Assembly: GCA_949296115.1 (NCBI GenBank)
Contig: CASFNR010000001.1
Location: forward strand, 124,001-188,000
From: an uncultured Eubacteriales bacterium
GTDB lineage: Bacteria > Bacillota > Clostridia > Oscillospirales > Oscillospiraceae
Direction: 5' to 3'
Length of the DNA stretch: 64,000 nucleotides
Shown: piece by piece, positions 32,480 to 40,593 of the stretch
How positions within the stretch are numbered: the stretch's first letter is position 1
How the letters are laid out: every line of letters starts with the position of its first letter
Position numbers and translations under genes: made by a program
The notes under the pieces: generated by a model
What the model saw: the letters and a program-made list of their open reading frames with translations, nothing else
Databases searched by the model: none
What the model was told of the DNA's origin: nothing

Positions 32480-32584
32480 CTGCATTTCCTTTCCTGGGGA
32501 AAGAAAATTGTGGTGCTGCCGCCGTCCAGCCGGCGGCAGGCAGCAGTCCGCCGGACTGCTGCATTCTATTTTGCGAATCTCCTC
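32469..32584. repeat. 116-bp cloverleaf-like inverted-repeat element
   Basis: The outer arms are a perfect 12-bp inverted repeat, GAGGAGATTCGC and GCGAATCTCCTC, both matching the tRNA T-arm sequence. Inside are three perfect hairpins: CTTTCC/GGAAAG (32489-32503), CTGCCGCCG/CGGCGGCAG (32516-32539) and GCAGCAGTCC/GGACTGCTGC (32540-32562). The whole can fold as a closed stem with three branches. Near-identical terminator hairpins flank it on both sides. No coding capacity is seen. It may be a MITE/REP-like intergenic repeat or a structured RNA. Confidence 0.75.
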
Positions 32585-32592
32585 TTAACAGA

Positions 32593-32626
32593 AAACAGGC
32601 ACCCAAAAGGGTGCCTGTTTCTTTTG
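32593..32626 (+). repeat. Second copy of the AAACAGGCACCC hairpin
   Basis: A perfect 12-bp stem, AAACAGGCACCC and GGGTGCCTGTTT, loop AAAA, then CTTTT. It is a near copy of the hairpin at 32426-32459 and is read as an intrinsic terminator on the plus strand. Confidence 0.75.
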
Positions 32627-32652
32627 GCAAATAACCCTAATTGTGATACAAA

Positions 32653-32702
32653 TGAACCCCCTTTGGGCGTCAGGGGGTTCACTTTGTGCAAAGGGGGTTC
32701 AC
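32653..32702. repeat. Inverted and direct repeats of TGAACCCCCT
   Basis: TGAACCCCCT (32653-32662) is inverted at 32672-32681, and AGGGGGTTCAC is repeated directly at 32692-32702. These overlap the 3' end of the mobilization-gene remnant and may mark where the element was cut off. Confidence 0.55.
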
Positions 32703-32864
32703 AGGAAGAGGCGTTACTTGTAACAGAATACACCGACTACAGTGCATAGAGCGTACAATTTGCCGCAACACCTTTTCCCGGTTTTCAAGCTGCCGGATTT
32801 TCTTCTTCCCGTCCTCAATCTCGGCGGTCACTTCCTCGCGGGTTTTCTCTCTTGGTTTCGTCAT
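32679..32864 (-). pseudogene. Remnant of a DUF3847-like mobilizable-element gene
   Basis: The 61-residue frame starts MTKPREKTREEVTAEIEDGK and continues KKIRQLENREKVLRQ, the N-terminal charged coiled-coil I associate with DUF3847 proteins encoded beside MobA/MobL relaxases. After about residue 36 the sequence diverges (IVRSMHCSRCILL) and ends early, so the conserved C-terminal half is missing. AAAGGAG precedes the ATG, and a terminator-like hairpin lies upstream. No relaxase gene follows. It is read as a decayed mobile element fragment. Confidence 0.6.
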
Positions 32865-32891
32865 GGCTGGTCGCTCCTTTCTGCTCATGGG

Positions 32892-32935
32892 CAAAAGAAA
32901 AGAGCAGCCGTTTTCTGTGCGAAAATAGCTGCTCT
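32892..32935 (-). terminator. Hairpin upstream of the DUF3847-like remnant
   Basis: AGAGCAGC (32901-32908) pairs with GCTGCTCT (32928-32935), with an inner TTTTC/GAAAA stem, followed on the minus strand by TTTCTTTT. It separates the kinase-like gene from the remnant and acts as a terminator or leader attenuator. Confidence 0.7.
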
Positions 32936-33000
32936 GTGGGTTTATATTCAGTTGTGGGGCTGGTGGTCTGCTCAACAAATGGGAATTACACCAAAACAAC

Positions 33001-33546
33001 CTAAGATAACAACGCTGTCCCACTTACAATTTTTTCTTGTACTGCGGAAACAGTTTCTTGAATGGAATAAGTGGTCGTATCTACAACATTCGATTCATAT
33101 ATTCCCAGATTGCAAAATTGTTCCCACATTGTATCTACCAATTCGATATTTGTTTTTCGGTCTAACTTTGAGCGTTCAACAGCTCGTTTTAAGGTTTCTT
33201 CCTTACTTGCCCTTAAAATAATATAATGCACCTCATAATGTTCCCGAACAAGACTTTGCCACGGCTTTAAAAACCACGGTCCGATAATACCGTCAACAAT
33301 TACATCATATCCCCCACGAGCATATCGCTTCGCAGCTTCTAAAAAGGCTTCAATGACAACCAAATTTTGCTCATTTGACTCTGGCAAATGTGGCGGTATC
33401 GCTCCCTTGCTCAAATAATGATAAAAGTCATCTGTGTGCATATGCACAGACTTATCCATGTCAGATTCCTTGGCAATAAGAGATGCCGTCGTACTCTTTC
33501 CTGTTCCCGGAGAACCTGTGATTACAATAATTCTGCCCTGATTCAT
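33001..33546 (-). CDS. P-loop kinase-like AAA-family ATPase, AT-rich cargo gene
   Basis: Protein of 181 residues with a Walker A motif GSPGTGKSTTASLIA near the N-terminus and a catalytic-looking HTDDFYHYL. YDVIVDGIIGPWFLKPW resembles a Walker B region, and ILRASKEETLKRAVER resembles an arginine-rich lid. It resembles small-molecule or nucleoside kinases such as the chloramphenicol phosphotransferase/zeta-like group, but the substrate is unknown. The base composition is visibly more AT-rich than its neighbours, and it lies between tRNA-tail repeats, indicating horizontal transfer. The ATG at 33546 follows GGAG; the longer frame upstream lacks a site. Confidence 0.8.
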   Translation of the reverse strand: MNQGRIIVITGSPGTGKSTTASLIAKESDMDKSVHMHTDDFYHYLSKGAIPPHLPESNEQNLVVIEAFLEAAKRYARGGYDVIVDGIIGPWFLKPWQSLVREHYEVHYIILRASKEETLKRAVERSKLDRKTNIELVDTMWEQFCNLGIYESNVVDTTTYSIQETVSAVQEKIVSGTALLS

Positions 33547-33744
33547 CTTTATTTCTCCAACTTCCGATTTATCGCTCGATTTTCTAAAAAAGTATAGCAC
33601 AAAACCATAAACAAATCCACATCATTTCAGCCTGTCGGCGGTATTATGGATGCGGATATGGCAGCAGCCTTATCCTTTTACTCTTTACCCGGAAATAACC
33701 AGCGCAATAAAAGCCCCAAAGCCCTTGAAATCGGGACTTTCTGG

Positions 33745-33796
33745 CAAAAAGAAAGCACCGCAACCTCGATACCCATTGCATCAAAATTGCGGTGCT
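33745..33796 (-). terminator. Terminator of tRNA-Ala
   Basis: AGCACCGCAA (33754-33763) pairs with TTGCGGTGCT (33787-33796) across a 23-base loop, and TTCTTTTT follows on the minus strand, five bases beyond the CCA end. The AT-rich gap 33547-33744 holds no other recognisable feature. Confidence 0.8.
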
Positions 33797-33821
33797 CTTT
33801 TGGTGGACCCGAGGAGATTCG
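33796..33821. repeat. Right copy of the 26-bp direct repeat (3' end of tRNA-Ala)
   Basis: Identical to 32454-32479. The two copies bracket the ~1.3-kb accessory island with the cloverleaf-like element, the mobilization remnant and the kinase-like gene. Confidence 0.8.
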
Positions 33822-33876
33822 AACTCCCGACCCCTACAATGCGAATGTAATGCGCTCCCAGCTGCGCTACGGGCCC
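33801..33876 (-). tRNA. tRNA-Ala, anticodon CGC
   Basis: The minus strand folds into a full 76-nt cloverleaf with encoded CCA. The acceptor is GGGCCCG/CGGGTCC with the G3-U70 pair that identifies alanine tRNAs. The D arm is GCGC...GCGC, the anticodon stem TTACA/TGTAG, and the loop TTCGCAT gives anticodon CGC (reads GCG). The T arm is GGGAG-TTCGAAT-CTCCT. It has its own consensus promoter and terminator. Confidence 0.95.
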
Positions 33877-33892
33877 ATGCGAACTACATGGG

Positions 33893-33921
33893 ATTATACA
33901 GCGGTTGGACGAAAATGTCAA
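33893..33921 (-). promoter_or_regulatory. Consensus promoter of tRNA-Ala
   Basis: On the minus strand, perfect TTGACA (33921-33916), a 17-bp spacer and perfect TATAAT (33898-33893), starting about 10 nt before the mature tRNA 5' end. Confidence 0.9.
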
Positions 33922-34020
33922 GCAAAACTTCTCCTGTTTTTGCCCCCGCTGAAATTCCCCTTCCCTTTTGGAGAAAAATGTGGTAGGATAGGGGCCGAAA
34001 CCAAATGAAGGAGAAGCATT

Positions 34021-36162
34021 ATGGAATCCATCTGTCAAATTCTGGCCAGAGAACTGGGGCAGAAGTTGGAATATGTAGAGAATGTGGTTACCCTGATGGA
34101 CGATGGCAACACCATTCCCTTTATTGCCCGATACCGAAAAGAAATGCACGGGGCCATGGATGACACTACCCTGCGCGCCCTGGAAACCCGCCTGACTTAC
34201 CTGCGGAATTTGCAGCAGCGCCGGGAGGAAGTCAAAAAATCCATCGAAAACCAGGGAAAGCTCACCGAAGAACTCTCCCAGGCCATCGACGCAGCAGCTA
34301 CCATGACAGAGGTGGAGGACCTGTACCGCCCTTACAAGCAGAAGCGTCGCACCCGTGGCTCCATTGCCCGGGAGAAGGGCCTGGCGCCCCTGGCAGCGGC
34401 GATTTTTGCCCAGGATGGTCAAGACCCCGCCGTGCTGGCCGCAGCCTTTGTGGACCCGGAGAAAGGCGTGGAATGTGTGGAGGACGCACTCCAAGGGGCC
34501 AGCGACATCATTGCCGAGGATCTCTCTGACGATGCCGACATCCGCAAGGGTCTTCGCAATCTGGTGACCCGGCGGGGCGTCTTTACCTGCAAGGCAGCGG
34601 AGGACGCGGAAACCGACGGGGTGTATCAGCTGTATTACGACTTTACCCAGCCTGTCTCCCGGATGCTGGATCACCAGATTCTGGCCATCAACCGGGGAGA
34701 AAAGGAAGGCGTCCTCAAGCCCGCCGTCACTCTGCCGGGAAACGAGGGGGCCGCCCTGGTCTGCCGGGCCGCTTTGAAGCCCACCGCCCAGGTTTCTGCC
34801 TTTGTTCGTGCCGCTGCGGAGGACGCCTACGAGCGGCTGATTTTCCCCTCCATTCAGCGGGAGGTCCGCAGCGACCTGTCCGACCGGGCCTACGCCGGAG
34901 CCATCCACAACTTTGCCCTGAATCTGAAGCCCCTGCTGATGCAGCCCCCGGTGAAGGGATTCGTTACCATGGGTCTGGACCCTGGGTACCGCAACGGCTG
35001 CAAGGTTGCCGTGGTGGACCCCACAGGAAAGGTGCTGGACACCGCCGTGGTTTACCCCACCTTCAGTCAGAAAAAGAAGCAGGAGGCCATTGCATTCCTC
35101 TCCGGATTGATTCGCAAGCACGGTGTTCAAAACATTGCCATCGGCAACGGCACCGCCTCCCGGGAGACGGAGGCCATGACAGCGGAAATGCTGGCTGCCT
35201 TCCCCGATGTGCGGTATATGATCGTCAACGAGGCCGGCGCTTCCGTCTACTCCGCCTCTCCCCTGGCCGCTGCGGAGTTCCCGGACTACGATGTGAATCT
35301 GCGCTCCGCCGTCTCCATTGCCCGCCGTCTCCAGGACCCCCTGGCGGAGCTGGTGAAAATCGACCCCAAGGCCATCGGTGTCGGGCAGTATCAGCACGAC
35401 TGTCCCCAGAAGGAGCTGGACAGCGCCCTGGGCGCCGTGGTGGAGGACTGCGTCAACTCCGTGGGCGTGGATGCCAACACAGCCTCCCAGAGCCTGCTGC
35501 AGCAGGTATCCGGCCTGACCAGCGCCACCGCAAAGAACATTGTGACCTATCGGGAGGAAAACGGCCCCTTCACCAGCCGCTCCCAGCTGAAGAAAGTGCC
35601 CAAGTTGGGGCCGAAGGCTTTTGAGCAGTGCGCCGGCTTCCTGCGGGTTCCCGAAAGCAAGGAACTGCTGGACAACACGGGCGTGCATCCGGAATCCTAT
35701 CCGGCAGCAAAGGCGCTGCTGAATCTGCTGGGCTGCAAAAAAGGAGACAACCTGGCAGACCTGACCCGAAAGCTGGAAGCCTACGGACTGAGCAAAGCGG
35801 CGGCGGAGTGCGCTGTGGGCGAGCCTACCCTCCGGGACATCGCCAAAGAGCTTTCCAAGCCCGGCCGTGATCCCCGTGATGAGCTTCCCGCCCCCATTCT
35901 GCGCAAGGATGTGCTGGAAATGAAAGACCTGAAGCCCGGCATGGAGCTCACCGGTACCGTGCGCAACGTCATTGACTTCGGCGTCTTTGTGGACATCGGC
36001 GTTCACCAGGACGGACTGGTGCATATTTCGGAAGTCTGTAACCGCCGTTTGCGCCATCCCAGTGAAATGGTAAAGGTAGGCGACATTGTGAAGGTTGTGG
36101 TTCTGAATGTAGATGAGAAGCGGCACCGGATCAGCCTTTCCATGAAGCAGGTAAAATCATAA
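34021..36162 (+). CDS. tex: Tex-family RNA-binding transcription accessory protein
   Basis: Tex protein of 713 residues. The N-terminal helical region has FIARYRKEMHGAMDDTTLR. A YqgF/RNase-H-like domain is around residues 320-450 (GLDPGYRNGCKVAVVDPTGK, AIGNGTASRETEAM). Helix-hairpin-helix motifs follow near 490-550 (VNSVGVDANTASQSLLQQVS), and a C-terminal S1 domain lies at about 640-710 (GTVRNVIDFGVFVDIGVHQD, ISLSMKQV). The family affects transcription and RNA metabolism and in some Firmicutes aids ribosome rescue. AAGGAG precedes the start. It is monocistronic, ending in a bidirectional terminator. Confidence 0.95.
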   Translation: MESICQILARELGQKLEYVENVVTLMDDGNTIPFIARYRKEMHGAMDDTTLRALETRLTYLRNLQQRREEVKKSIENQGKLTEELSQAIDAAATMTEVEDLYRPYKQKRRTRGSIAREKGLAPLAAAIFAQDGQDPAVLAAAFVDPEKGVECVEDALQGASDIIAEDLSDDADIRKGLRNLVTRRGVFTCKAAEDAETDGVYQLYYDFTQPVSRMLDHQILAINRGEKEGVLKPAVTLPGNEGAALVCRAALKPTAQVSAFVRAAAEDAYERLIFPSIQREVRSDLSDRAYAGAIHNFALNLKPLLMQPPVKGFVTMGLDPGYRNGCKVAVVDPTGKVLDTAVVYPTFSQKKKQEAIAFLSGLIRKHGVQNIAIGNGTASRETEAMTAEMLAAFPDVRYMIVNEAGASVYSASPLAAAEFPDYDVNLRSAVSIARRLQDPLAELVKIDPKAIGVGQYQHDCPQKELDSALGAVVEDCVNSVGVDANTASQSLLQQVSGLTSATAKNIVTYREENGPFTSRSQLKKVPKLGPKAFEQCAGFLRVPESKELLDNTGVHPESYPAAKALLNLLGCKKGDNLADLTRKLEAYGLSKAAAECAVGEPTLRDIAKELSKPGRDPRDELPAPILRKDVLEMKDLKPGMELTGTVRNVIDFGVFVDIGVHQDGLVHISEVCNRRLRHPSEMVKVGDIVKVVVLNVDEKRHRISLSMKQVKS

Positions 36163-36207
36163 AAAAGTCCGCGGCAAGAGGCAGGTTCCTCTGGCCGCGG
36201 ATTTTTT
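36161..36207. terminator. Bidirectional terminator between tex and phoU
   Basis: TCCGCGGC pairs with GCCGCGGA, with an inner GAGG/CCTC stem and a run of six A on one side and six T on the other, shared by convergent tex and the pst-phoU operon. Confidence 0.9.
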
Positions 36208-36850
36208 ACGCCTGGACATGGGTCCCGGTGACACCGTAGATCACCCATTCCGCCACATTGGTGGCATGGTCGGCAATCCGCTCAAAATACTTGGCAATCA
36301 TCAGCAGATCCAGGGTATCCTCCCCCTGCTCCGGATTCCGGGCAATGGCCTGAATCAGTTCCGTCTTGATCTGCATAAAATCAGCGTCTACAACGTCGTC
36401 GTGAACCAAAACTGCCTTCGCCAGCGTCATATCCTGCCGGATATAAGCGTCCACGCTCTGATTTACCATCAGCATGGCGTGCTTTGCCATTTCCTGGATT
36501 TTATTGAGATTGGTCTTGGTTTTGGTCTGAATCTGCGGCAGGATTTCCACAATATCCTCTGCCTGATCCCCGATGCGCTCCAGATCGGTGATAATTTTCA
36601 GGGCGGCGGAAATAAAGCGCAGGTCCCGTGCCACTGGCTGCTGGCGCAGCAGGAGCCGCATACACACCGTTTCAATGGACCGCTCCATTTCGTCAATTTC
36701 TCCGCCGATGGTTTTCACCTGCCCCACCAGTCCGGTATCCCAAGCGTCCAGAAGCCGGGAAGCCAGATCAATGATCTGCTCGCACAGCTGCCCCATTTGG
36801 GTCAGTTCCTGATTCAGCTGTTCCAGCTGACGGTCATAATTCACTCTCAT
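36206..36850 (-). CDS. phoU: Phosphate signalling/regulatory protein PhoU
   Basis: All-helical protein of 214 residues made of two PhoU three-helix bundles, with metal-binding ERIGDQAEDI and ERIADHATNV motifs. It links the Pst transporter to the PhoR/PhoB(P) sensor system and limits phosphate uptake. It follows pstB by 2 bp, as the last gene of the pstSCAB-phoU operon. The two-component genes are not in the window. Confidence 0.97.
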   Translation of the reverse strand: MRVNYDRQLEQLNQELTQMGQLCEQIIDLASRLLDAWDTGLVGQVKTIGGEIDEMERSIETVCMRLLLRQQPVARDLRFISAALKIITDLERIGDQAEDIVEILPQIQTKTKTNLNKIQEMAKHAMLMVNQSVDAYIRQDMTLAKAVLVHDDVVDADFMQIKTELIQAIARNPEQGEDTLDLLMIAKYFERIADHATNVAEWVIYGVTGTHVQA

Positions 36851-36852
36851 GT

Positions 36853-37605
36853 TTAACCAAACCTTCCCGTAATATATTCCTCAGTCCGCTTGTCTACGGG
36901 CCGGGAGAACAGCTTCTCCGTCTCACCGTACTCCACCAGATCGCCCAGCAGGAAGAAGGCGGTCTGATCGGAAATCCGCACGGCCTGCTGCATATTGTGG
37001 GTGACAATGACAATGGTGTATTGGCTCTTCAGCTCCATCACCAGATCCTCAATCCGGGAGGTGGCAATGGGGTCCAGGGCCGAAGTAGGCTCGTCCATCA
37101 GCAGCACCTTGGGCTGCACCGCCAGCGCACGGGCAATGCACAGCCGCTGCTGCTGTCCGCCGGACAGACCCAGGGCATTCTTCTTCAGGCGATCCTTGAC
37201 TTCGTCCCAGATTGCGGCGCCCCGGAGGGCCTTTTCCACAATTTCATCCAGTTCCTGTCGGTTGGTGATGCCGTGGGTCCTAGGGCCGTAGGCGATGTTA
37301 TTGTAGATGCTCATGGGGAATGGATTGGGCTTCTGGAACACCATGCCAACTTCCTTCCGGAGCTGATTGACGTTGGTCTCAAAAATATCCTGGCCCTCAT
37401 AGCGGACACTGCCGGTGATCCGTACACCGGGCACCAGGTCGTTCATCCGGTTCAGAGTCTTTAGGAAGGTGGACTTTCCGCAGCCGGAGGGGCCGATCAG
37501 GGCCGTAATGCTTTTTTCCGGGATGTCCAGACTGATGTTTTTCAGCGCCTGGGTCTGGCCGTACCAGAGGTTCAGGCCGTTAACGGTAATAACCGGTCGA
37601 TTCAA
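36853..37605 (-). CDS. pstB: Phosphate ABC transporter ATP-binding protein PstB
   Basis: ATPase of 250 residues. It has Walker [12 protein letters not shown], the Q-loop region [15 protein letters not shown], signature [16 protein letters not shown] and Walker [14 protein letters not shown]. The start is a TTG at 37605 that overlaps the pstA stop (TTGA), with AAGGAG nine bases upstream; the open frame continues much further upstream but only inside pstA. It powers PstCA with PstS-delivered phosphate. Confidence 0.97.
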   Translation of the reverse strand: MNRPVITVNGLNLWYGQTQALKNISLDIPEKSITALIGPSGCGKSTFLKTLNRMNDLVPGVRITGSVRYEGQDIFETNVNQLRKEVGMVFQKPNPFPMSIYNNIAYGPRTHGITNRQELDEIVEKALRGAAIWDEVKDRLKKNALGLSGGQQQRLCIARALAVQPKVLLMDEPTSALDPIATSRIEDLVMELKSQYTIVIVTHNMQQAVRISDQTAFFLLGDLVEYGETEKLFSRPVDKRTEEYITGRFG

Positions 37606-38447
37606 ACTGCATTTCTCCTTTGAAAATACTTGGTAACCAGCACTGCCGCCAGGTTGATCAGCAACGACAGCACCATCAGAATGGCGGCGATGGCAAAGGC
37701 AACCCCAAATTCTCCCTGCTCCTTGGCGTAAACATACAGGGCAACCGTCAATGTGGCGCCGGCGCTGGACAGGCCGTCCCAGAAGCCATTCAGGGCATGG
37801 GCAAATCCGGCGGTGAACAGCAGGGCTGCGGACTCTCCCAGAATCCGGCCCACCGACAGGATGCAACCGGTGAGTACGCCGTCGATGCAGCCGGGAAGCA
37901 CCACGGTGCGCACCACACGCCACTTCCCTGCCCCCAGTCCAAAGGCGCCCTCCCGGTACGCCTGGGGTACGGTTTTCAGGCTCTCCTGGGTGTTGCGCAT
38001 GATGGTGGGCAGGTTCATAATCACCAGCGTCAAGGCGCCGGAGAGCAGGCAGGTGCCGAAATTGTTGGAGAACATCAGCATACCCACCAGGCCGTAAATG
38101 ATGGAGGGAATGCCGGACAGCGCCTCGGCGGCATATTCAATGACGCCCACCAGGCGCTTGCTGGAAGCATACTCCGTCAGGTAGACTGCGGCCCCCACGC
38201 CCAGGGGCAGCACAATGGCCAATGAGGCGATCACCACATACAGGGTGTTCAGAATGTCCGGCAGAATGCCGATGTTTCCGCTTAAGTAGCTGGGCTTGGT
38301 ACTGAGCAGCTGCCAGGTGATGTTGGGGATGCCCTTGGCCATCACATATCCCACCAAAAACAGCGTCAGGATCCCGGTAAGTGCGGCGGCCAGGTACATT
38401 CCGCCCCGGACCGTCCAGAGAAACAGCCTTCTTCTGTTGGAAATCAT
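37602..38447 (-). CDS. pstA: Phosphate ABC transporter permease PstA
   Basis: Permease of 281 residues with about six membrane segments. The cytoplasmic EAA-type loop is around [19 protein letters not shown] and [22 protein letters not shown]. It partners with PstC. It overlaps pstC upstream by 4 bp and pstB downstream by 4 bp, so translation is coupled across the transporter. Confidence 0.96.
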   Translation of the reverse strand: MISNRRRLFLWTVRGGMYLAAALTGILTLFLVGYVMAKGIPNITWQLLSTKPSYLSGNIGILPDILNTLYVVIASLAIVLPLGVGAAVYLTEYASSKRLVGVIEYAAEALSGIPSIIYGLVGMLMFSNNFGTCLLSGALTLVIMNLPTIMRNTQESLKTVPQAYREGAFGLGAGKWRVVRTVVLPGCIDGVLTGCILSVGRILGESAALLFTAGFAHALNGFWDGLSSAGATLTVALYVYAKEQGEFGVAFAIAAILMVLSLLINLAAVLVTKYFQRRNAV

Positions 38448-39316
38448 GGCTTTTTCTCTCCTTTCAGGAAGAAATTCAGGGCTGCGTTGATCAGCATGAT
38501 GAACAGGAACAGCACCAGCGCGATGGAGAACAGCGCCTGCCGCTGCAGGCCGCTGGAATAAGACATTTCACTGGCCACGGCGGTGGTCAGGAATCGGACG
38601 CTCTGGAACAGGGAGTCCGGCATATTGGCGGCATTTCCCGCAACCATCATCACCGCCATGGCTTCCCCGATGGCCCGGCCCACGCCCAGCACAACCGCAG
38701 CGGCAACGCCGCTTTTTGCTGCGGGGGCGCTGACCCGGAAATAGGTCTCCTCCGGGGTTGCCCCCAGCGCCAGAGAGGCGTCCTCATATTCCTTGGGTAC
38801 AGCCTCCAGGGCGGTAATGGACATTTTGATAATGGAGGGGAGAATCATCACCGCCAGCACCACAATGGCCGCCAGCAGTCCCGCACCGTCCGGAATATGG
38901 AACAGATTCCGGATGCCGGGAACCAGCACCATCATGCCCACCAGACCATAGACCACAGAAGGAATTCCCGCCAGCAGGCTCACCGCCTGCTCCATCACGG
39001 ACTTGATGCGCTTGGGCGCCATTTTGGCAAGGTACATGGCAGTGAGAAAGCCCACAGGCACCCCCAGAAGGATGGCCCCAGCCGTGCCGTAGATGCTGGT
39101 GAGGATAAACGGAAGAATGCCGTACTGTGGCTGGGCAGCCGTAGACGCCCAGGTATCCCCGAAGAGGAAATCCAGCAGTCCAATCTCCCGGATGGCAGGA
39201 ATGCCGCTGATAATCAGGTAAATGGAAATCAGCAGAACACAGCCCACCGTAATCAATCCCAGCAGCAGGAAAACGCCGTGGACAATGGTTTCAAACAAAT
39301 TGGTTTTCGTTTTCAT
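38444..39316 (-). CDS. pstC: Phosphate ABC transporter permease PstC
   Basis: Permease of 290 residues with about six membrane segments. The conserved LLAGIPSVVYGLVGMMVLVP and TALEAVPKEYEDASLALGAT loops match PstC. It lies between pstS and pstA, and its stop overlaps the pstA start (ATGA). Confidence 0.96.
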   Translation of the reverse strand: MKTKTNLFETIVHGVFLLLGLITVGCVLLISIYLIISGIPAIREIGLLDFLFGDTWASTAAQPQYGILPFILTSIYGTAGAILLGVPVGFLTAMYLAKMAPKRIKSVMEQAVSLLAGIPSVVYGLVGMMVLVPGIRNLFHIPDGAGLLAAIVVLAVMILPSIIKMSITALEAVPKEYEDASLALGATPEETYFRVSAPAAKSGVAAAVVLGVGRAIGEAMAVMMVAGNAANMPDSLFQSVRFLTTAVASEMSYSSGLQRQALFSIALVLFLFIMLINAALNFFLKGEKKP

Positions 39317-39438
39317 CCTATCAACTCTTTGTCACAGTTTCACAGTTCAGAAAGGGAGGCTTCCGCCTCCCTTCCGCATATTGGACTGGGATTCCGGCCG
39401 GAAGGCGTGGCCCCGGAGTTTCTCCCAGGATTCGGCAA

Positions 39439-40317
39439 TCAGTTGGCGGGCACTACACCGGCGGCGATGATGATTTCATTGGCCTCGCCGGAGGTGATGT
39501 AGTCGAAGAAAGCCTGGGCGGTTTCGCTGAGTTCCACACCGTCCTTGGTAGCCAGGACGAAGGGACGCTGAATCTTGTAGCTGCCGTCCTTCACGGTTTC
39601 CTCGCTGGGCGTTACGCCGTCAACCTTCAGCGCCTTCACGGTGTCCTTTACAGAGGCCAGAGAGGCATAGCCGATGGCGCCGGGGTTCTGGGCAACGGCG
39701 GTGATCACGTCGCCGGTAGAAGTCAGCTCCTGACGATACTTGCAGGCATCCTCGGTGCCGGTGATTTCCTCAAAGCCGCTGCGGGTGCCGGAGCCGGCTT
39801 CCCGTCCGATGAGGACGATCTCCGCATCCTCGCCGCCCACTTCCGACCAGTTGGTGATCTCACCGGTGTAGATGGCGGCAATCTGCTCCACCGTCAGGTC
39901 TTCCACGGTGTTGGCGGGATTGACGATCATGGCAATGCCGTCATAGGCCAGGACCGTTTCCGTCAGGCCGGAGGCCTTCTCCTCGTCTTTCAGCGCCCGG
40001 GAGGAAAGGCCGATGTCGCAGCGGCCCTCCTGCACAGCCTGAATGCCTGCGCTGGAGCCGGTGGGGTTGTAGGTAAAGGTGACCTTGACGTTGGCCTCCG
40101 TGAATGCCTCACCCAGAGCGCCGATCACGGATTCCATGGAAGTGGAGCCGTCGGTGGAAACGCTGCCGGTCAGGTCAGCGCTTTCACTGGGGGCGGCAGC
40201 CGCAGTGGTGCTGCCCACGGTGGTGGAAACGTTGGCGTCTGTGCCACTGTTGCTGCCGCAGGCAGCCAGGGTCAGCATCAGGGTCATTGCTGTAATGGCA
40301 GATAGTATTCTCTTCAT
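39439..40317 (-). CDS. pstS: Phosphate-binding lipoprotein PstS
   Basis: Binding lipoprotein of 292 residues. The signal peptide MKRILSAITAMTLMLTLAAC ends in a lipobox with Cys-20, then an Asn/Ser/Thr-rich linker. The PBP-like fold has GSVSTDGSTSMESVIGALGE at the phosphate site, AYDGIAMIVNPAN and GREAGSGTRSGFEEI. It captures phosphate outside the membrane and passes it to PstCA. AAGGAGATAAG precedes the start. It is the first gene of pstSCAB-phoU and has Pho-box-like repeats upstream. Confidence 0.97.
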   Translation of the reverse strand: MKRILSAITAMTLMLTLAACGSNSGTDANVSTTVGSTTAAAAPSESADLTGSVSTDGSTSMESVIGALGEAFTEANVKVTFTYNPTGSSAGIQAVQEGRCDIGLSSRALKDEEKASGLTETVLAYDGIAMIVNPANTVEDLTVEQIAAIYTGEITNWSEVGGEDAEIVLIGREAGSGTRSGFEEITGTEDACKYRQELTSTGDVITAVAQNPGAIGYASLASVKDTVKALKVDGVTPSEETVKDGSYKIQRPFVLATKDGVELSETAQAFFDYITSGEANEIIIAAGVVPAN

Positions 40318-40367
40318 TGTTCTTATCTCCTTATTGTTGGATTCGTGGGATGTATCCTACGGCTCTC

Positions 40368-40432
40368 ATCATACCGGGAGATTGTAAAATCAGAAATCCT
40401 CATTATGTAAAAACAAGGAAAAGGACTGTAAG
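40368..40432 (-). promoter_or_regulatory. pstS promoter region with Pho-box-like repeats
   Basis: On the minus strand a TATGAT -10 (40373-40368) lacks a good -35. Upstream are three TTTACA/CTTACA-type hexamers (40432-40427, 40411-40406, 40388-40383) spaced by about two helical turns, as in PhoP-activated Firmicutes promoters. Phosphate control is inferred. Confidence 0.45.
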
Positions 40433-40494
40433 ATTTTCTTCAGATTACAGTAATTCTTTTCATTACCCGTCTTTCCGGGATTTGGCAAAAACGC

Positions 40495-40523
40495 TTGACA
40501 GATTGCACAACTTCTTCTAAAAT
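40495..40523 (+). promoter_or_regulatory. Promoter of glgB
   Basis: TTGACA (40495-40500), a 17-bp spacer and TAAAAT (40518-40523), divergent from pstS. The predicted start is near 40530. Confidence 0.82.
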
Positions 40524-40593
40524 ACAAGCAGAGGGGTTATGGATGTTGTTTGCCTCTCGGAATCCAGCGCAAATTCAATCGGAAGGTGACGCT

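Noticed and set aside
32400-33900. CRISPR array or active integrative element
   Set aside because: Repeats here are only duplicated hairpins and tRNA tails without regular spacers; no cas, integrase, transposase or intact relaxase gene is present.
33781-36126. A 781-residue open frame on the minus strand
   Set aside because: It runs antisense to tex and through the tRNA-Ala gene. Its composition (Gly/His/Leu/Gln-rich) is that of a shadow of a high-GC gene; tex has clear domains on the plus strand.
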